Part shown: piece after piece, positions 1 to 9,537 of the stretch
How the letters are laid out: every line of letters starts with the position of its first letter
Numbering within the stretch: position 1 is the first letter of the stretch
Translations under genes and position numbers: made by a program
Notes under the pieces: generated by a model
The model's database searches: none
Told to the model about the DNA's origin: nothing
What the model saw: only the letters and a program-made list of their open reading frames with translations
Assembly (NCBI RefSeq): GCF_021215455.1
Contig: NZ_JAJPWV010000001.1
Span: 496,001 to 560,000, forward strand
Direction: 5' to 3'
DNA: 64,000 nt
Source: Mucilaginibacter roseus
Lineage (GTDB): Bacteria > Bacteroidota > Bacteroidia > Sphingobacteriales > Sphingobacteriaceae

Positions 1-1355
1 GCACGGCTTATCTTGGCCGATTTTTCAGACAGGCGCACTTCGGTAATATCCTGCGTAACGCCTGATATGCGTTTAACCAGGCCATCATCAGTATAGCTAA
101 CCTCACCACGAATGATTTTGATATACTTAAGCGTACCTTTTTCGGTGACGATTTTGTGCTCAAACGTATGTATATCGCTTAAGCCAAGGTTTTGAATAAA
201 ATGTTGTGTTGCCGCATAATCGTCCGGATGAACGCGTGACAAGTAATATTGCTCGTGAGAAAGATCGGCCGGTAAGCCGTCAATCTCAAAAATAGTAAAC
301 ATGTACGGCGACCAGTGGCTTTCGCCTGTGATATCATCATGCCACCAGTTAGCTAATTTGGCAATGGTTTGCGCCTCAAGCAACAACTCTTGGTTTGTTT
401 GCAGTGCTGTTTCGTAATCTTTTTGATTGGTTATGTCCGTTATAGCGATGGATATACGGCCGGTATAATTGGCCTGCCTGTCATACACCGGGCTGATCTT
501 TGCGGAGAACCATTTATTGGCGCCAAAAATCGACCGGAATTCGATAGAGGTAGCTGCACGATTTTTTATGACAAAATCAATGGCATTGGATAGTGGCTGG
601 CTTTTTTCCCTATCCACAACATCCGCCATGCGATTATCAAAAAATACTTTAGGGTCAAAGTGCAGCGGCTTTTTTTCGTCGTACCAAATATTTAAAGCCT
701 GGCGGTTTTCGTCAATTTCAAAAACAATGTCGTTTATAGAGTTGATAAGAGAATGTAGCTGGTTGCGACTGTCGCGCAGCTTTTGTTCGCTTAGCTTTAA
801 CGAAACGTTGGTTTTAGTAAGTGAGTCAACAGCTTTTTTAAGCTTAAGCCGGTAAACCATGCGTACAATAAAAACTATGTAGCCCGTTATAGTAAAAGTT
901 GCAAGCAGGCCTATAAGCGACGGTATGCTAATCTCTGGTGTTACCGACATTATATAGGCACTCAAAACAAGCGCGAGGTTAAGTGCGGTAACGGCTATAA
1001 ACTCATATTGCTTTATACAAAAAATAGCCAGCCCCATAAATATTACCAGGGAGCCAAATATATAAATGGGGCTGAACTGCGAATGCGATAGTAACCAGTA
1101 ATTGTTTAACGCCAGGTGGCTGATTATGGTAACGTATAAACCAGTTTTGAAATAGTATTTATTTTTGATGAACGACAGGCCGATGGTGCCAATGCATATT
1201 GCGCTGTTAAGTAACCGAAGGTCAAGCGGGTCGGCAAAATCCTGCCGGCATAAAAAGTGGAATGCGGGGCTCGCTATACACAAGGCAATCAGCAGGAGAC
1301 GGTATATACTCCTGTCATTATGTATCAATAATACAAGCCTGTTATTTAGAGACAT
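1..1355 (-). CDS. Membrane PAS-domain sensor protein, C-terminal part missing (runs off left edge)
   Basis: Reading the minus strand from an ATG at 1355 gives an open frame of about 451 codons that continues past base 1. The first ~165 residues are mostly hydrophobic and form several membrane segments. A short linker follows, then two PAS-like sensory domains at roughly residues 200-310 and 330-450; the second has the typical PAS/PAC ending (residues ...SGVTQDITE). In this family such an N-terminus usually leads to a histidine kinase or a diguanylate cyclase, but the output domain lies outside the window, so the enzymatic role is unknown. It is divergent from citrate synthase. The domain calls are by eye. 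Confidence 0.8.
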   Translation of the reverse strand, partial: MSLNNRLVLLIHNDRSIYRLLLIALCIASPAFHFLCRQDFADPLDLRLLNSAICIGTIGLSFIKNKYYFKTGLYVTIISHLALNNYWLLSHSQFSPIYIFGSLVIFMGLAIFCIKQYEFIAVTALNLALVLSAYIMSVTPEISIPSLIGLLATFTITGYIVFIVRMVYRLKLKKAVDSLTKTNVSLKLSEQKLRDSRNQLHSLINSINDIVFEIDENRQALNIWYDEKKPLHFDPKVFFDNRMADVVDREKSQPLSNAIDFVIKNRAATSIEFRSIFGANKWFSAKISPVYDRQANYTGRISIAITDITNQKDYETALQTNQELLLEAQTIAKLANWWHDDITGESHWSPYMFTIFEIDGLPADLSHEQYYLSRVHPDDYAATQHFIQNLGLSDIHTFEHKIVTEKGTLKYIKIIRGEVSYTDDGLVKRISGVTQDITEVRLSEKSAKISR

Positions 1356-1481
1356 CTGCCAGTTAATATTTCGAAAATATTTAAACTAAAAACATAAAAT
1401 AAAGGTTTGTAAGGTATGTTAAAAAAACATAAAAATTACATTACAAAACCCTTGTAGCCGATAATAATACACAGATTTATT

Positions 1482-1489
1482 TACATTTG
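1482..1489 (+). promoter_or_regulatory. -7 promoter box (TACATTTG) for citrate synthase
   Basis: TACATTTG matches the Bacteroidota -7 consensus TAnnTTTG and lies 20 bases upstream of the gltA ATG. I see no convincing TTG -33 element at the usual distance. Confidence 0.5.
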
Positions 1490-1509
1490 CTCCACTTACA
1501 TTTTTTTCT

Positions 1510-2796
1510 ATGGCAGAAATAGCACAACTAATTATAAGCGAAAATACCCACGAGTTACCGGTTATTACGGGCTCTGAAGGAGAGAAGGCAATCGATATTT
1601 CTAAGCTTCGCGATCAAAGCGGATATGTAACACTTGATATAGGCTATAAAAACACTGGCGCCACCAAAAGCGCCATTACTTTTTTAGATGGGGAAAAAGG
1701 TATACTTAAATATCGCGGTTATTCAATTGAAGAACTTGCCGAAAAATCAACCTTTATTGAAGTTGCTTATTTACTGATATACGGCTCACTGCCAACTGCC
1801 GATCAGTTAAATGATTTTCAATATCAGCTTAGCCGCCACACACTGGTGCATGAGGATATGAAGAAATTTTTCGATGGCTTTCCGCAGCGTTCGCATCCGA
1901 TGGGGCAGCTGTCATCGCTGGTATGTGCCATGTCGGCCTTTTACCCGGAGTCGTTAAAGTCAAACCAAACTACTGAGGAAGTTAACCTGAGCATTGTTAA
2001 AATGCTGGCCAAAATGTCAACCCTGGTATCATGGATCTATAAAAAATCACTGGGCCATCCGTACATCTATCCTCAAAATAAATTTGATTACGTTACCAAT
2101 TACCTGCACATGACTTTCGGGCAGCGTACCGAGCAGGTAGAGATTGACCCGGTAATTGTAAGCGCCATGAACAAGCTGCTTATTCTGCATGCCGATCATG
2201 AGCAAAACTGTTCAACATCAACCGTACGTATTGTAGGCTCATCTGATTCAAATATCTACGCGTCAATTTCTGCAGGTATATCAGCGCTTTGGGGCCCGCT
2301 GCATGGTGGCGCCAATCAGGCTGTTATCGAGATGCTCGAAAAAATTCAGGAAGATGGCGGCGATACCGATAAATGGATTGCCAAGGCTAAGGACAAAAAT
2401 GACCCTTTCCGTTTAATGGGCTTTGGCCACCGCGTTTACAAAAACTTTGACCCACGCGCCAAGATCATCAAAAAAGCCTGCGACGAAATACTGGAGAAAT
2501 TAGGTGTGAATGATGAAGTGCTGGAGATTGCCAAGAAATTGGAAGAAGTAGCACTTAAAGACCCATATTTTGTTGAGCGTAAGCTTTACCCGAATGTGGA
2601 TTTTTACTCAGGCATCATCTACCGCGCATTAGGTTTCCCTACAGACATGTTTACTGTATTATTCGCACTTGGCCGCTTGCCGGGTTGGATAGCGCAGTGG
2701 AAAGAAATGAAAGAGAACAAAGAGCCTATTGGCCGCCCACGCCAAATTTATGTTGGCGAAACCGACAGAAGCTATGTTGAGCTTAACCAACGTTAA
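1510..2796 (+). CDS. gltA: Citrate synthase
   Basis: Condenses acetyl-CoA and oxaloacetate to citrate as the entry step of the TCA cycle in the cytoplasm. The 428-residue length is that of type II (hexameric) bacterial citrate synthase. Visible active-site segments are the catalytic-His region 'LHGGANQ', the second His region 'GFGHRVYKNFDPRAK', and a C-terminal stretch with the conserved Asp/Arg ('FPTDMFTVLFALGR'). The N-terminal beta-rich domain of the type II enzymes is present. It is a single gene with its own promoter box and a strong terminator just after the stop. The next gene, recQ, converges on it. Confidence 0.97.
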   Translation: MAEIAQLIISENTHELPVITGSEGEKAIDISKLRDQSGYVTLDIGYKNTGATKSAITFLDGEKGILKYRGYSIEELAEKSTFIEVAYLLIYGSLPTADQLNDFQYQLSRHTLVHEDMKKFFDGFPQRSHPMGQLSSLVCAMSAFYPESLKSNQTTEEVNLSIVKMLAKMSTLVSWIYKKSLGHPYIYPQNKFDYVTNYLHMTFGQRTEQVEIDPVIVSAMNKLLILHADHEQNCSTSTVRIVGSSDSNIYASISAGISALWGPLHGGANQAVIEMLEKIQEDGGDTDKWIAKAKDKNDPFRLMGFGHRVYKNFDPRAKIIKKACDEILEKLGVNDEVLEIAKKLEEVALKDPYFVERKLYPNVDFYSGIIYRALGFPTDMFTVLFALGRLPGWIAQWKEMKENKEPIGRPRQIYVGETDRSYVELNQR

Positions 2797-2812
2797 TATC
2801 AACTATAATTAC

Positions 2813-2848
2813 AACAAGAAAGCCTGCACACATGCAGGCTTTCTTGTT
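2813..2848. terminator. Bidirectional rho-independent terminator between gltA and recQ
   Basis: A perfect 16-bp inverted repeat (2813-2828 and 2833-2848) around a 4-base loop, A-rich on one side and T-rich on the other. It serves both convergent genes; its last base is the first base of the recQ stop triplet. Confidence 0.92.
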
Positions 2849-4743
2849 TATACATAATACCGTTCTCCGTCGGCCTTTATACGGCCCGAGTCTAACAGTT
2901 CTCGTAGGGCGCCTATCTTTTGGTTGTCATTCCCTTTTTTTAGGGATGATATCAGGGTGTTGAGGGTTAAGGGTTCGATGCTTACCAACTGCAAAATTTC
3001 ATCGGCAAGTACCTCACCGATGTTTTCGTTATCGCGCTTGCGTTTTTCATCGAGGCATACGTCGCAAACACCACATTTGCGGGCATCATCTTCATCAAAA
3101 TAGCCTAAAAGCATCTGGCTGCGGCATTTTTGGTGGGTGGCATAAGCCATTACCGCCTCAACTTTATTGCGGTATATTTCTTTACGCTTCTCAATGTAAG
3201 CACGGTTGATGTATAGCTCGCTGGCTTGCAAACGTGGTTTCAGGTAAGTGATCTGCGGTTGGTCGGTTTGCTGCAGGTAGTTTATCAGCTTATAATCCTG
3301 TAATTGTTTTAGCCCTTCAATTACTTGTTGAACGCTCATGCCGGTACGGCGCGCAAGGTCAAACTCCTTGATGCGTACATAACTATCAAACGAGCCACCG
3401 TACGAGCGCAGCAGTGTTTTAATAAATGCATCCCAGCCCTGGTTGGCCACCTGGAAACCATAAAGCGTAGCGTTATCTACAATAAAACGATAGCGGGATG
3501 GCAGGTAAACACTCTCGTTAAAGGAAATATATTCATCCTGCTCCAAAAATTTGAGGGCGTTCAGGGTTTTAAAAATATCGAGGTTAAAGCGCTTGCAAAA
3601 ATCGGTTATATCAAAATCAAAGCTAAGGCCGGCACCGGCGCCATAGGCGATCTGGTATTGGTTAGCCAATTGATGGTATACCAACTTGATCTCATCAACC
3701 GACGGAAAGCTGGTTTCGAACTTTCGTTCCTGCTTGTAACGGTCGTTATTGTTGTATAGCAATACACCGTACGCCTTTTGCCCATCGCGACCGGCACGTC
3801 CAGCTTCCTGGTAATAAGCCTCGAGGCTTTCTGGTGCGTCCTTGTGTATCACGAACCTTACGTCGGGTTTATCAATACCCATCCCGAATGCGCTGGTGGC
3901 TACAATAATGCGTATACGATTGTCCTTCCATTCCTGCTGGTGCAAAGCCCGCTGATCCATAGGCATGCCGGCATGGTAGTTAGCTGCGGAAATGCCATTT
4001 TCAATAAAAAAACGGGTAAGCTCAACGGTTTCCTTCCGGCTGCGAACATAAACAATGCCACTGCCGTTAACGCCGTTGGCAACGTTAAGCATTTTGCGCA
4101 GCTTATCCTCGGTATGTTGTACCACATAGCTCAGGTTTGCCCGCTCAAAACTTTGCTGGAATACCTTGCAACCGGGCTTAAACAGCAGCTTTTGCTTAAT
4201 GTCTTCCTTTACATCAGTAGTAGCAGTGGCTGTGAGGGCGAGCACCGGTACATCAGGTTTTATATCTCGCAGATCGGCAATGTGCAGGTAGGGCGGGCGG
4301 AAGTCATATCCCCATTGCGATATACAGTGCGCCTCGTCGATAGCGATCAGGTTCACCTTCATGTACGATACCCGCTCGCGCACCAGTTCAGACAGCAACC
4401 GCTCGGGCGAGAGGTACAGGAACTTTACCCGGCCATAAATACAGTTATCCAACGCGATATCGATTTCCCGTTTACCCATACCGGATACAATGGCCACCGC
4501 CTCAATGCCCTTGGCTTTCAGGTTCTCTACCTGGTCCTTCATCAGCGCTATAAGCGGCGATACCACAATGCAGATGCCCTCCATAGCCATGGCAGGTACC
4601 TGGAAGCACACCGATTTGCCACCACCCGTGGGCAGCAAAGCCAGCGTATCATTTCCGGCCAATACCGAGTTGATGATATCCTCTTGCAGCGGCCGAAATG
4701 TATCGTGTTTCCAGTATTGTTGTAATATGCTATGGATTGTCAT
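2848..4743 (-). CDS. recQ: ATP-dependent DNA helicase RecQ (short form)
   Basis: A 3'-5' superfamily 2 DNA helicase for recombination and stalled-fork repair. Visible features are the Q-motif 'FRPLQEDII' near the N-terminus, Walker A 'PTGGGKS' (residues 38-44), the DEAH box (136-139) followed by the RecQ signature 'CISQWGYDFRP', motif VI 'QEAGRAGRDG', and the RQC zinc cysteines (CRSQ...CGVCDVC, about residues 540-575). At 631 residues it ends in a short helix-rich tail, and I see no clear HRDC domain, so it is the compact version. The ATG at 4743 follows a -7 box by only ten bases. Confidence 0.96.
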   Translation of the reverse strand: MTIHSILQQYWKHDTFRPLQEDIINSVLAGNDTLALLPTGGGKSVCFQVPAMAMEGICIVVSPLIALMKDQVENLKAKGIEAVAIVSGMGKREIDIALDNCIYGRVKFLYLSPERLLSELVRERVSYMKVNLIAIDEAHCISQWGYDFRPPYLHIADLRDIKPDVPVLALTATATTDVKEDIKQKLLFKPGCKVFQQSFERANLSYVVQHTEDKLRKMLNVANGVNGSGIVYVRSRKETVELTRFFIENGISAANYHAGMPMDQRALHQQEWKDNRIRIIVATSAFGMGIDKPDVRFVIHKDAPESLEAYYQEAGRAGRDGQKAYGVLLYNNNDRYKQERKFETSFPSVDEIKLVYHQLANQYQIAYGAGAGLSFDFDITDFCKRFNLDIFKTLNALKFLEQDEYISFNESVYLPSRYRFIVDNATLYGFQVANQGWDAFIKTLLRSYGGSFDSYVRIKEFDLARRTGMSVQQVIEGLKQLQDYKLINYLQQTDQPQITYLKPRLQASELYINRAYIEKRKEIYRNKVEAVMAYATHQKCRSQMLLGYFDEDDARKCGVCDVCLDEKRKRDNENIGEVLADEILQLVSIEPLTLNTLISSLKKGNDNQKIGALRELLDSGRIKADGERYYV

Positions 4744-4753
4744 GCAAAAGTGG

Positions 4754-4761
4754 CAAAGCTA
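4754..4761 (-). promoter_or_regulatory. -7 promoter box (TAGCTTTG) for recQ
   Basis: On the minus strand TAGCTTTG (4761 to 4754) is a full TAnnTTTG match. A TTG at 4780-4778 could be the -33 element, with a 16-base spacer that is slightly short. The predicted start of transcription lies only a few bases before the recQ ATG. Confidence 0.55.
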
Positions 4762-4815
4762 AAACTGTAAAGTGTTTCAATATAATTAAATTCGTCGCTG
4801 TAATAATTTGAGTTC

Positions 4816-7800
4816 ATGAAAAAAGTTTACCCCATCCTTTTATTTGCCGTTTTTTCGCTGTCGGCCAGTGCGCAAAAATGGAACGTTGAAAACACCTCGG
4901 GCCAATCAAAAAAAGTAACTATTACAACCGACGAAGGTACCTGGATGAACCTCGATGTTAGTCCGGATGGCAAAACTATTGTTTTTGATTTGCTGGGCGA
5001 CATTTATAGCATGCCCATAACCGGTGGCAGGGCGACTATACTGGCAGGCGGCCGGGCCTGGGAAGTGCAGCCGCGCTATAGCCCGGACGGTAAATTTATA
5101 TCATTCACCAGCGATAAGGAAGGGGGCGACAATATATGGATAATGAACAGTGACGGCAGCAATAAACACTCCATTACTAAGGAGAACTTCAGGCTGCTCA
5201 ACAACGCGTCATGGTCACCGGATGGTAATTACCTTGTTGCCCGCAAGCATTTTACCGGAAGCCGCTCGTTAGGCGCCGGGGAGATGTGGTTATATTACCG
5301 CACAGGTGGGGATGGCGTGCAGCTTACCAGCCGAAAAAATGATCAGCAGGACGCAGGTGAACCTGTAATATCGCCCGATGGTAAATATGTTTACTGGAGT
5401 GAAGATGTTACGCCGGGTCCGTTTTTTCAGTATAATAAAGACCCATACCCGGGCATTTATGCCATTAAACGCCTTAACCGACAAACCGGCGAAATTGAAA
5501 CCGTTACCGGTGATGCCGGTGGCGCTTGCCGCCCGGAGCTATCGCCGGATGGTAAGTTGCTTGCCTTTGTTAAGCGCATCCGGTTAAAATCAGTACTATA
5601 CCTGCGCAACCTGGAAACAGGCGAGGAGTGGCCGGTGTACGACAGCCTCTCACACGATCAGCAGGAAACATGGGCCATTTTTGGCGTTTACCCAAGCTTT
5701 AGCTTTACGCCCGATAGCAAGAATATTGTACTTTACGCCAAAGGCAAGATATGGAACCTGGATATTACCTCGCTAAATGCCGTGCAGATACCGTTTGAAG
5801 TAACCACGCAGCAAATCGTGTCTGAATCATTACACTTTCAGCAAAAGGTTTTTCAGGATGAATTTACGGTAAAAATGATACGTCAGCTTACAACTTCGCC
5901 TGATGGTAAACTGGTCGCGTTCAATGCTGCCGGGCATATTTACATAAAGGAGTTGCCTAACGGCAAACCACAGCGCATAACCAACACTGCCGATCTGGAG
6001 TATGAGCCAAGCTTTAGCCCCGATGGAAAAACTTTGGTTTATGTAAGCTGGACGGACGAACTGAAAGGCGGCATCAACAAAATTGATTTGGTTACCAAAA
6101 CGGTAACGCGCCTAACCATAGATAAAGGCTTTTATTATTCGCCAAAATTTAACAACAAGGGCGATGTAATTGTGTACCGTAAAGGCGAAGGTAACCAGGA
6201 TTTGGGGTATGCCTTTGGTACCAATCCGGGTATATATGTATTGGCAGTAGCGGGTGGCACACCACGATTGGTGCTGGATAACGGTATCCGCCCGCAGTTC
6301 TCGGCTGACGATTCCAGAATTTATTATCAAAGCAGTGAGGACGGTAAAAAAGCTTTCAAGGTGATGGACTTGTTTGGCGGTAACAGGCATACCTTATATA
6401 CATCGACCTATGCAACACAGTTTTGCCCCAGCCCTGATGGCAAGTGGATGGCCTTTACCGAACTATATAACTGCTACATTACGCCGATGACGCAGGCGGG
6501 TAACCCGCAGGATCTATCGGCGGGTAGCCGGGCTTTGCCTTTAAACAAATTAACCCGTGATGCCGGCACTTACCTGCATTGGAGTAAGGACAGCCAGAAA
6601 CTGATGTGGACGCTTGGCCCTAAATATTACGCACGAGACATTAAAACAGCGTTCCCGTTCACTGATGCTAATCCTGATAAGGCACCTGCTATTGACACCA
6701 ATGCCACTGCCGATATCGGCCTTAAACTAAAAGGTGATGCCCCAACCGGAAAGATCGCATTTACAAATGCGCGCATCATCACCATGAAGGGCGAGGAAGT
6801 AATTACAAAAGGCAACATAGTGGTGGTGAATAACAAGATAGCCGCCATTGGTAAAACTGCAGACGTTGAAGTGCCTGCTGATGCCAAGGTGTACGATATG
6901 GATGGCAAAACTATAATTCCGGGTTTAGTTGACGTGCACGCGCATTTACATACCAGCCCTGACGGGGTAACACCACAGCAGGATTGGAGCTATTACGCCA
7001 ACCTGGCCTTCGGCGTAACTACCTCGCATGATCCATCGAGCAATACGGAGATGGTATTTAGCCAGAACGAGATGCTACGGGCAGGATTGATGGTGGGGCC
7101 AAGGGTGTACTCAACCGGAACCATCTTATATGGTGCCGATGGCGATTTTAAAGCCGTAATTAACAGTTTGGACGATGCCCGCTCAACCCTCCGCAGGCTA
7201 AAGGCAGTGGGTGCATTCTCTGTAAAAAGCTATAACCAGCCACGCCGCGAGCAGCGGCAGCAGATAATTGAGGCTGCCCGCGAGCTGCAAATGGAAGTGG
7301 TGCCGGAAGGCGGCTCAACATTTTTTACCAATATGACGCAGGTAATTGATGGCCACACCGGCATTGAGCATAACATACCTGTTTACCCGGTTTACAAAGA
7401 CGTGCGCAGCTTATGGAACGCCACCAAAGTAGGTTACACACCAACGCTGATAGTAAGCTACGGTACCCAGTTTGGTGAGAATTTTTGGTATGACCGTACG
7501 GAGGTGTGGAAGAATGACCGACTGATATCATTTACGCCGCCATCAATGGTTGATGCGCGCTCGCGCAGGCGCACCACATCAGAGTATGGCGATTATGGGC
7601 ATATTGACGTAGCAAAGGCAACCAAGTACTTAGCCGATGGCGGCACGAAGGTAAACTTGGGTGCGCACGGCCAAATGCAGGGCATAGGCGCGCACTGGGA
7701 ACTGTGGATGTTGGCACAGGGGGGCATGTCGCCGTTGCAGGCTTTGCGTTGCGCAACTATAAACGGAGCATCATATTTAGGCATGGATAAAGAGATAGGA

Positions 7801-8055
7801 TCATTGGAGCCTGGTAAACTGGCTGACCTGGTGGTGCTTAATGAAAATCCGCTTGAGGATATCCGTAACAGCGAGAACATAAAGTATGTAATGTTGAACG
7901 GCAGATTATACGACTCCGACTCGATGAACGAAATTGGTAACCGCGATAAGCCACGTCTGCGTTTCTGGTGGCAAATGGGCCGCGGCGGCGATATGCTTAA
8001 CCTGCCCGTAAACAATACCGAAACTTATTTATTTGGTACGCAAGATTGCGATTAA
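4816..8055 (+). CDS. Secreted TolB-type beta-propeller / amidohydrolase fusion
   Basis: A 1079-residue protein with a signal peptide (cut near 'SLSASAQ'). Residues ~30-610 contain repeated PD40/TolB-like blades with the recurring 'SPDGK' motif. Residues ~650-1050 form a metal-dependent amidohydrolase domain: beta-sandwich start 'NARIITMKGE', metal motif 'VDVHAHLH' near residue 705, and the terminal 'GSLEPGKLADLVVL' typical of imidazolonepropionase/dihydroorotase-like hydrolases. It probably hydrolyses a cyclic amide or peptide-like substrate in the periplasm; the substrate cannot be read from sequence. It stands alone, divergent from recQ and closed by a terminator. Confidence 0.9.
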   Translation: MKKVYPILLFAVFSLSASAQKWNVENTSGQSKKVTITTDEGTWMNLDVSPDGKTIVFDLLGDIYSMPITGGRATILAGGRAWEVQPRYSPDGKFISFTSDKEGGDNIWIMNSDGSNKHSITKENFRLLNNASWSPDGNYLVARKHFTGSRSLGAGEMWLYYRTGGDGVQLTSRKNDQQDAGEPVISPDGKYVYWSEDVTPGPFFQYNKDPYPGIYAIKRLNRQTGEIETVTGDAGGACRPELSPDGKLLAFVKRIRLKSVLYLRNLETGEEWPVYDSLSHDQQETWAIFGVYPSFSFTPDSKNIVLYAKGKIWNLDITSLNAVQIPFEVTTQQIVSESLHFQQKVFQDEFTVKMIRQLTTSPDGKLVAFNAAGHIYIKELPNGKPQRITNTADLEYEPSFSPDGKTLVYVSWTDELKGGINKIDLVTKTVTRLTIDKGFYYSPKFNNKGDVIVYRKGEGNQDLGYAFGTNPGIYVLAVAGGTPRLVLDNGIRPQFSADDSRIYYQSSEDGKKAFKVMDLFGGNRHTLYTSTYATQFCPSPDGKWMAFTELYNCYITPMTQAGNPQDLSAGSRALPLNKLTRDAGTYLHWSKDSQKLMWTLGPKYYARDIKTAFPFTDANPDKAPAIDTNATADIGLKLKGDAPTGKIAFTNARIITMKGEEVITKGNIVVVNNKIAAIGKTADVEVPADAKVYDMDGKTIIPGLVDVHAHLHTSPDGVTPQQDWSYYANLAFGVTTSHDPSSNTEMVFSQNEMLRAGLMVGPRVYSTGTILYGADGDFKAVINSLDDARSTLRRLKAVGAFSVKSYNQPRREQRQQIIEAARELQMEVVPEGGSTFFTNMTQVIDGHTGIEHNIPVYPVYKDVRSLWNATKVGYTPTLIVSYGTQFGENFWYDRTEVWKNDRLISFTPPSMVDARSRRRTTSEYGDYGHIDVAKATKYLADGGTKVNLGAHGQMQGIGAHWELWMLAQGGMSPLQALRCATINGASYLGMDKEIGSLEPGKLADLVVLNENPLEDIRNSENIKYVMLNGRLYDSDSMNEIGNRDKPRLRFWWQMGRGGDMLNLPVNNTETYLFGTQDCD

Positions 8056-8058
8056 CCA

Positions 8059-8088
8059 AGAAAAAGCCACCAAACAGTGGCTTTTTCT
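8059..8088 (+). terminator. Rho-independent terminator after the amidohydrolase gene
   Basis: A 12-bp perfect stem (8059-8070 with 8077-8088) and 6-base loop ending in a T-run, four bases after the stop codon. Confidence 0.9.
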
Positions 8089-8128
8089 ATTGTTGCTTAA
8101 TAGCTATTTTCCCGGCAATGTTTATATT

Positions 8129-8136
8129 TACTCTTG
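8129..8136 (+). promoter_or_regulatory. Probable -7 box (TACTCTTG)
   Basis: One mismatch from TAnnTTTG, 23 bases upstream of the ATG at 8160 and just after the preceding terminator, so it is in the right place to drive the two tandem paralogs. Confidence 0.4.
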
Positions 8137-8159
8137 CCCAATTCAGATAAGCCTTACTT

Positions 8160-9506
8160 ATGAAAACAACCTGCCTAACCTTGCTATTGCTGTTTGCATC
8201 AATTATAGCTTTCGCCCAGTTTACAATAACCGGCAAGGTTATAAGCACAGAGGATAATACACCCGTAGAAAGTGCCACGGTATTTATTAATAATACCGTC
8301 CACGCCGGTAAAACCAACAAGAAAGGGGAGTTTAGTATACGTAATGTGCAAGCCGGCCAGTATGAACTAATTGTATCAATGGTTGGTTTCAAAGCGGTTA
8401 AAACACCAATTACGCTGCATGCCGATTTAAAACTATCGACAATATATATTAAACCAAGAGTTCAAAACCTGGAAGAAGTAGTTGTAAGCAGGCCGAAAAA
8501 GCTTCCCAACAAATATCTGGAAATGTTCAAGCGTGAAATACTTGGTACGTCAAAATTTGCAAAGGATTGTCACATCGATAATCCGAAAGTTATTCAGCTT
8601 GATTTTGACAGTAAAGAGAAACGGTTAAGCGCTTACACATCAGATTTTATGGTGGTGCAAAACAACGCGCTGGGGTATCGCCTGAAATATTTAGTTGAGG
8701 ATTTTGAGCGGAATGAGCATACCGAGCTGTTATCATACATCGGCTATGTGTTGTTTGAGGAAATGGATGGCTCTGAAAAGCAAAAAGCCGAATGGTATGC
8801 TAACCGTATTGAAGCTTACACCGGTTCGATGCAGCACTTTTTCAGATCAGTTGCAGGTAACAATATCAATTTATTACGAGAGCCTGGCTTTTTAGTACGT
8901 ACACTAACGCGAACTTTAAACCCTTATCATTTACCCGATAGCGTGGTTAACGCTCATGTGCGGTACTATGCTAACAAAAGTGGAATAAGTAACCGCGATT
9001 CATTATACTACTGGCAAAATCAGGCGAAAATACCGCGCTTTGTAGAAGTAATTGATACAGCGAGATTACAAGCCGAACAAGTATTGCGATTTACCGATCA
9101 GCCGGGTGTTTACGCTTTACGCATCAGCGATACTAACTATCTAAAAAAATGGGAGCATATAAATGTTCCGGGCGTAAAAGTAACGCAACGGTTTAATTTT
9201 GATACGTGCAAGTATCAAAATATGCTATATATAACTTACATTAAAAAACCATTTTTTAGCCCGCCACGCGCTCAGGGTAGTACCGGGCGAAGCTTTATAA
9301 TCAAGCCGGAAATGGAAGAAAAAGCAAGCCTGATAGTACCGGTGGATGGTAACATGTTATTTAATAGTAATGGAGTGTTGTTAGATCCTATGAATTTAAA
9401 GATGGAAAAATATTGGGCACGGCTGCGGTTAGGCGATTTGTTGCCCATTGATTATTTACCTAACACCGGCAATGGTGGTATACACACGGTAGCCAGCACC
9501 AATTAA
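8160..9506 (+). CDS. Secreted protein with N-terminal carboxypeptidase-like regulatory domain (paralog 1)
   Basis: 448 residues. A signal peptide (about 1-19, ending 'AFAQ') is followed by a CarboxypepD_reg-like beta-sandwich at ~20-95 ('FTITGKVISTEDNTPVESA', 'VSMVGFKA'). The remaining ~350 residues match no family I recognise. They contain a block shared with the next gene, 'YLEMFKREILG', and a shared C-terminal 'RLGDLLPIDYLPNTG'. The N-terminal module is the one found on TonB-dependent receptors, but there is no plug or barrel here. It is likely periplasmic or outer-membrane associated. It starts a two-gene unit with its paralog 31 bases downstream. Confidence 0.85.
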   Translation: MKTTCLTLLLLFASIIAFAQFTITGKVISTEDNTPVESATVFINNTVHAGKTNKKGEFSIRNVQAGQYELIVSMVGFKAVKTPITLHADLKLSTIYIKPRVQNLEEVVVSRPKKLPNKYLEMFKREILGTSKFAKDCHIDNPKVIQLDFDSKEKRLSAYTSDFMVVQNNALGYRLKYLVEDFERNEHTELLSYIGYVLFEEMDGSEKQKAEWYANRIEAYTGSMQHFFRSVAGNNINLLREPGFLVRTLTRTLNPYHLPDSVVNAHVRYYANKSGISNRDSLYYWQNQAKIPRFVEVIDTARLQAEQVLRFTDQPGVYALRISDTNYLKKWEHINVPGVKVTQRFNFDTCKYQNMLYITYIKKPFFSPPRAQGSTGRSFIIKPEMEEKASLIVPVDGNMLFNSNGVLLDPMNLKMEKYWARLRLGDLLPIDYLPNTGNGGIHTVASTN

Positions 9507-9537
9507 TGCAAAAGAATTTACGTCTGCACATTTTGAT

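Noticed and set aside
469-855. 128-codon plus-strand frame near the left edge
   Set aside because: It is antisense to the PAS-domain protein, whose frame is open from 1355 to base 1 and shows clear PAS features.
3778-4725. Long plus-strand frame (315 codons) opposite recQ
   Set aside because: It is the antisense shadow of an intact recQ; no domain, start context or promoter supports it.
7593-8015. 140-codon minus-strand frame opposite the amidohydrolase
   Set aside because: Shadow of the well-supported plus-strand gene; no motif.
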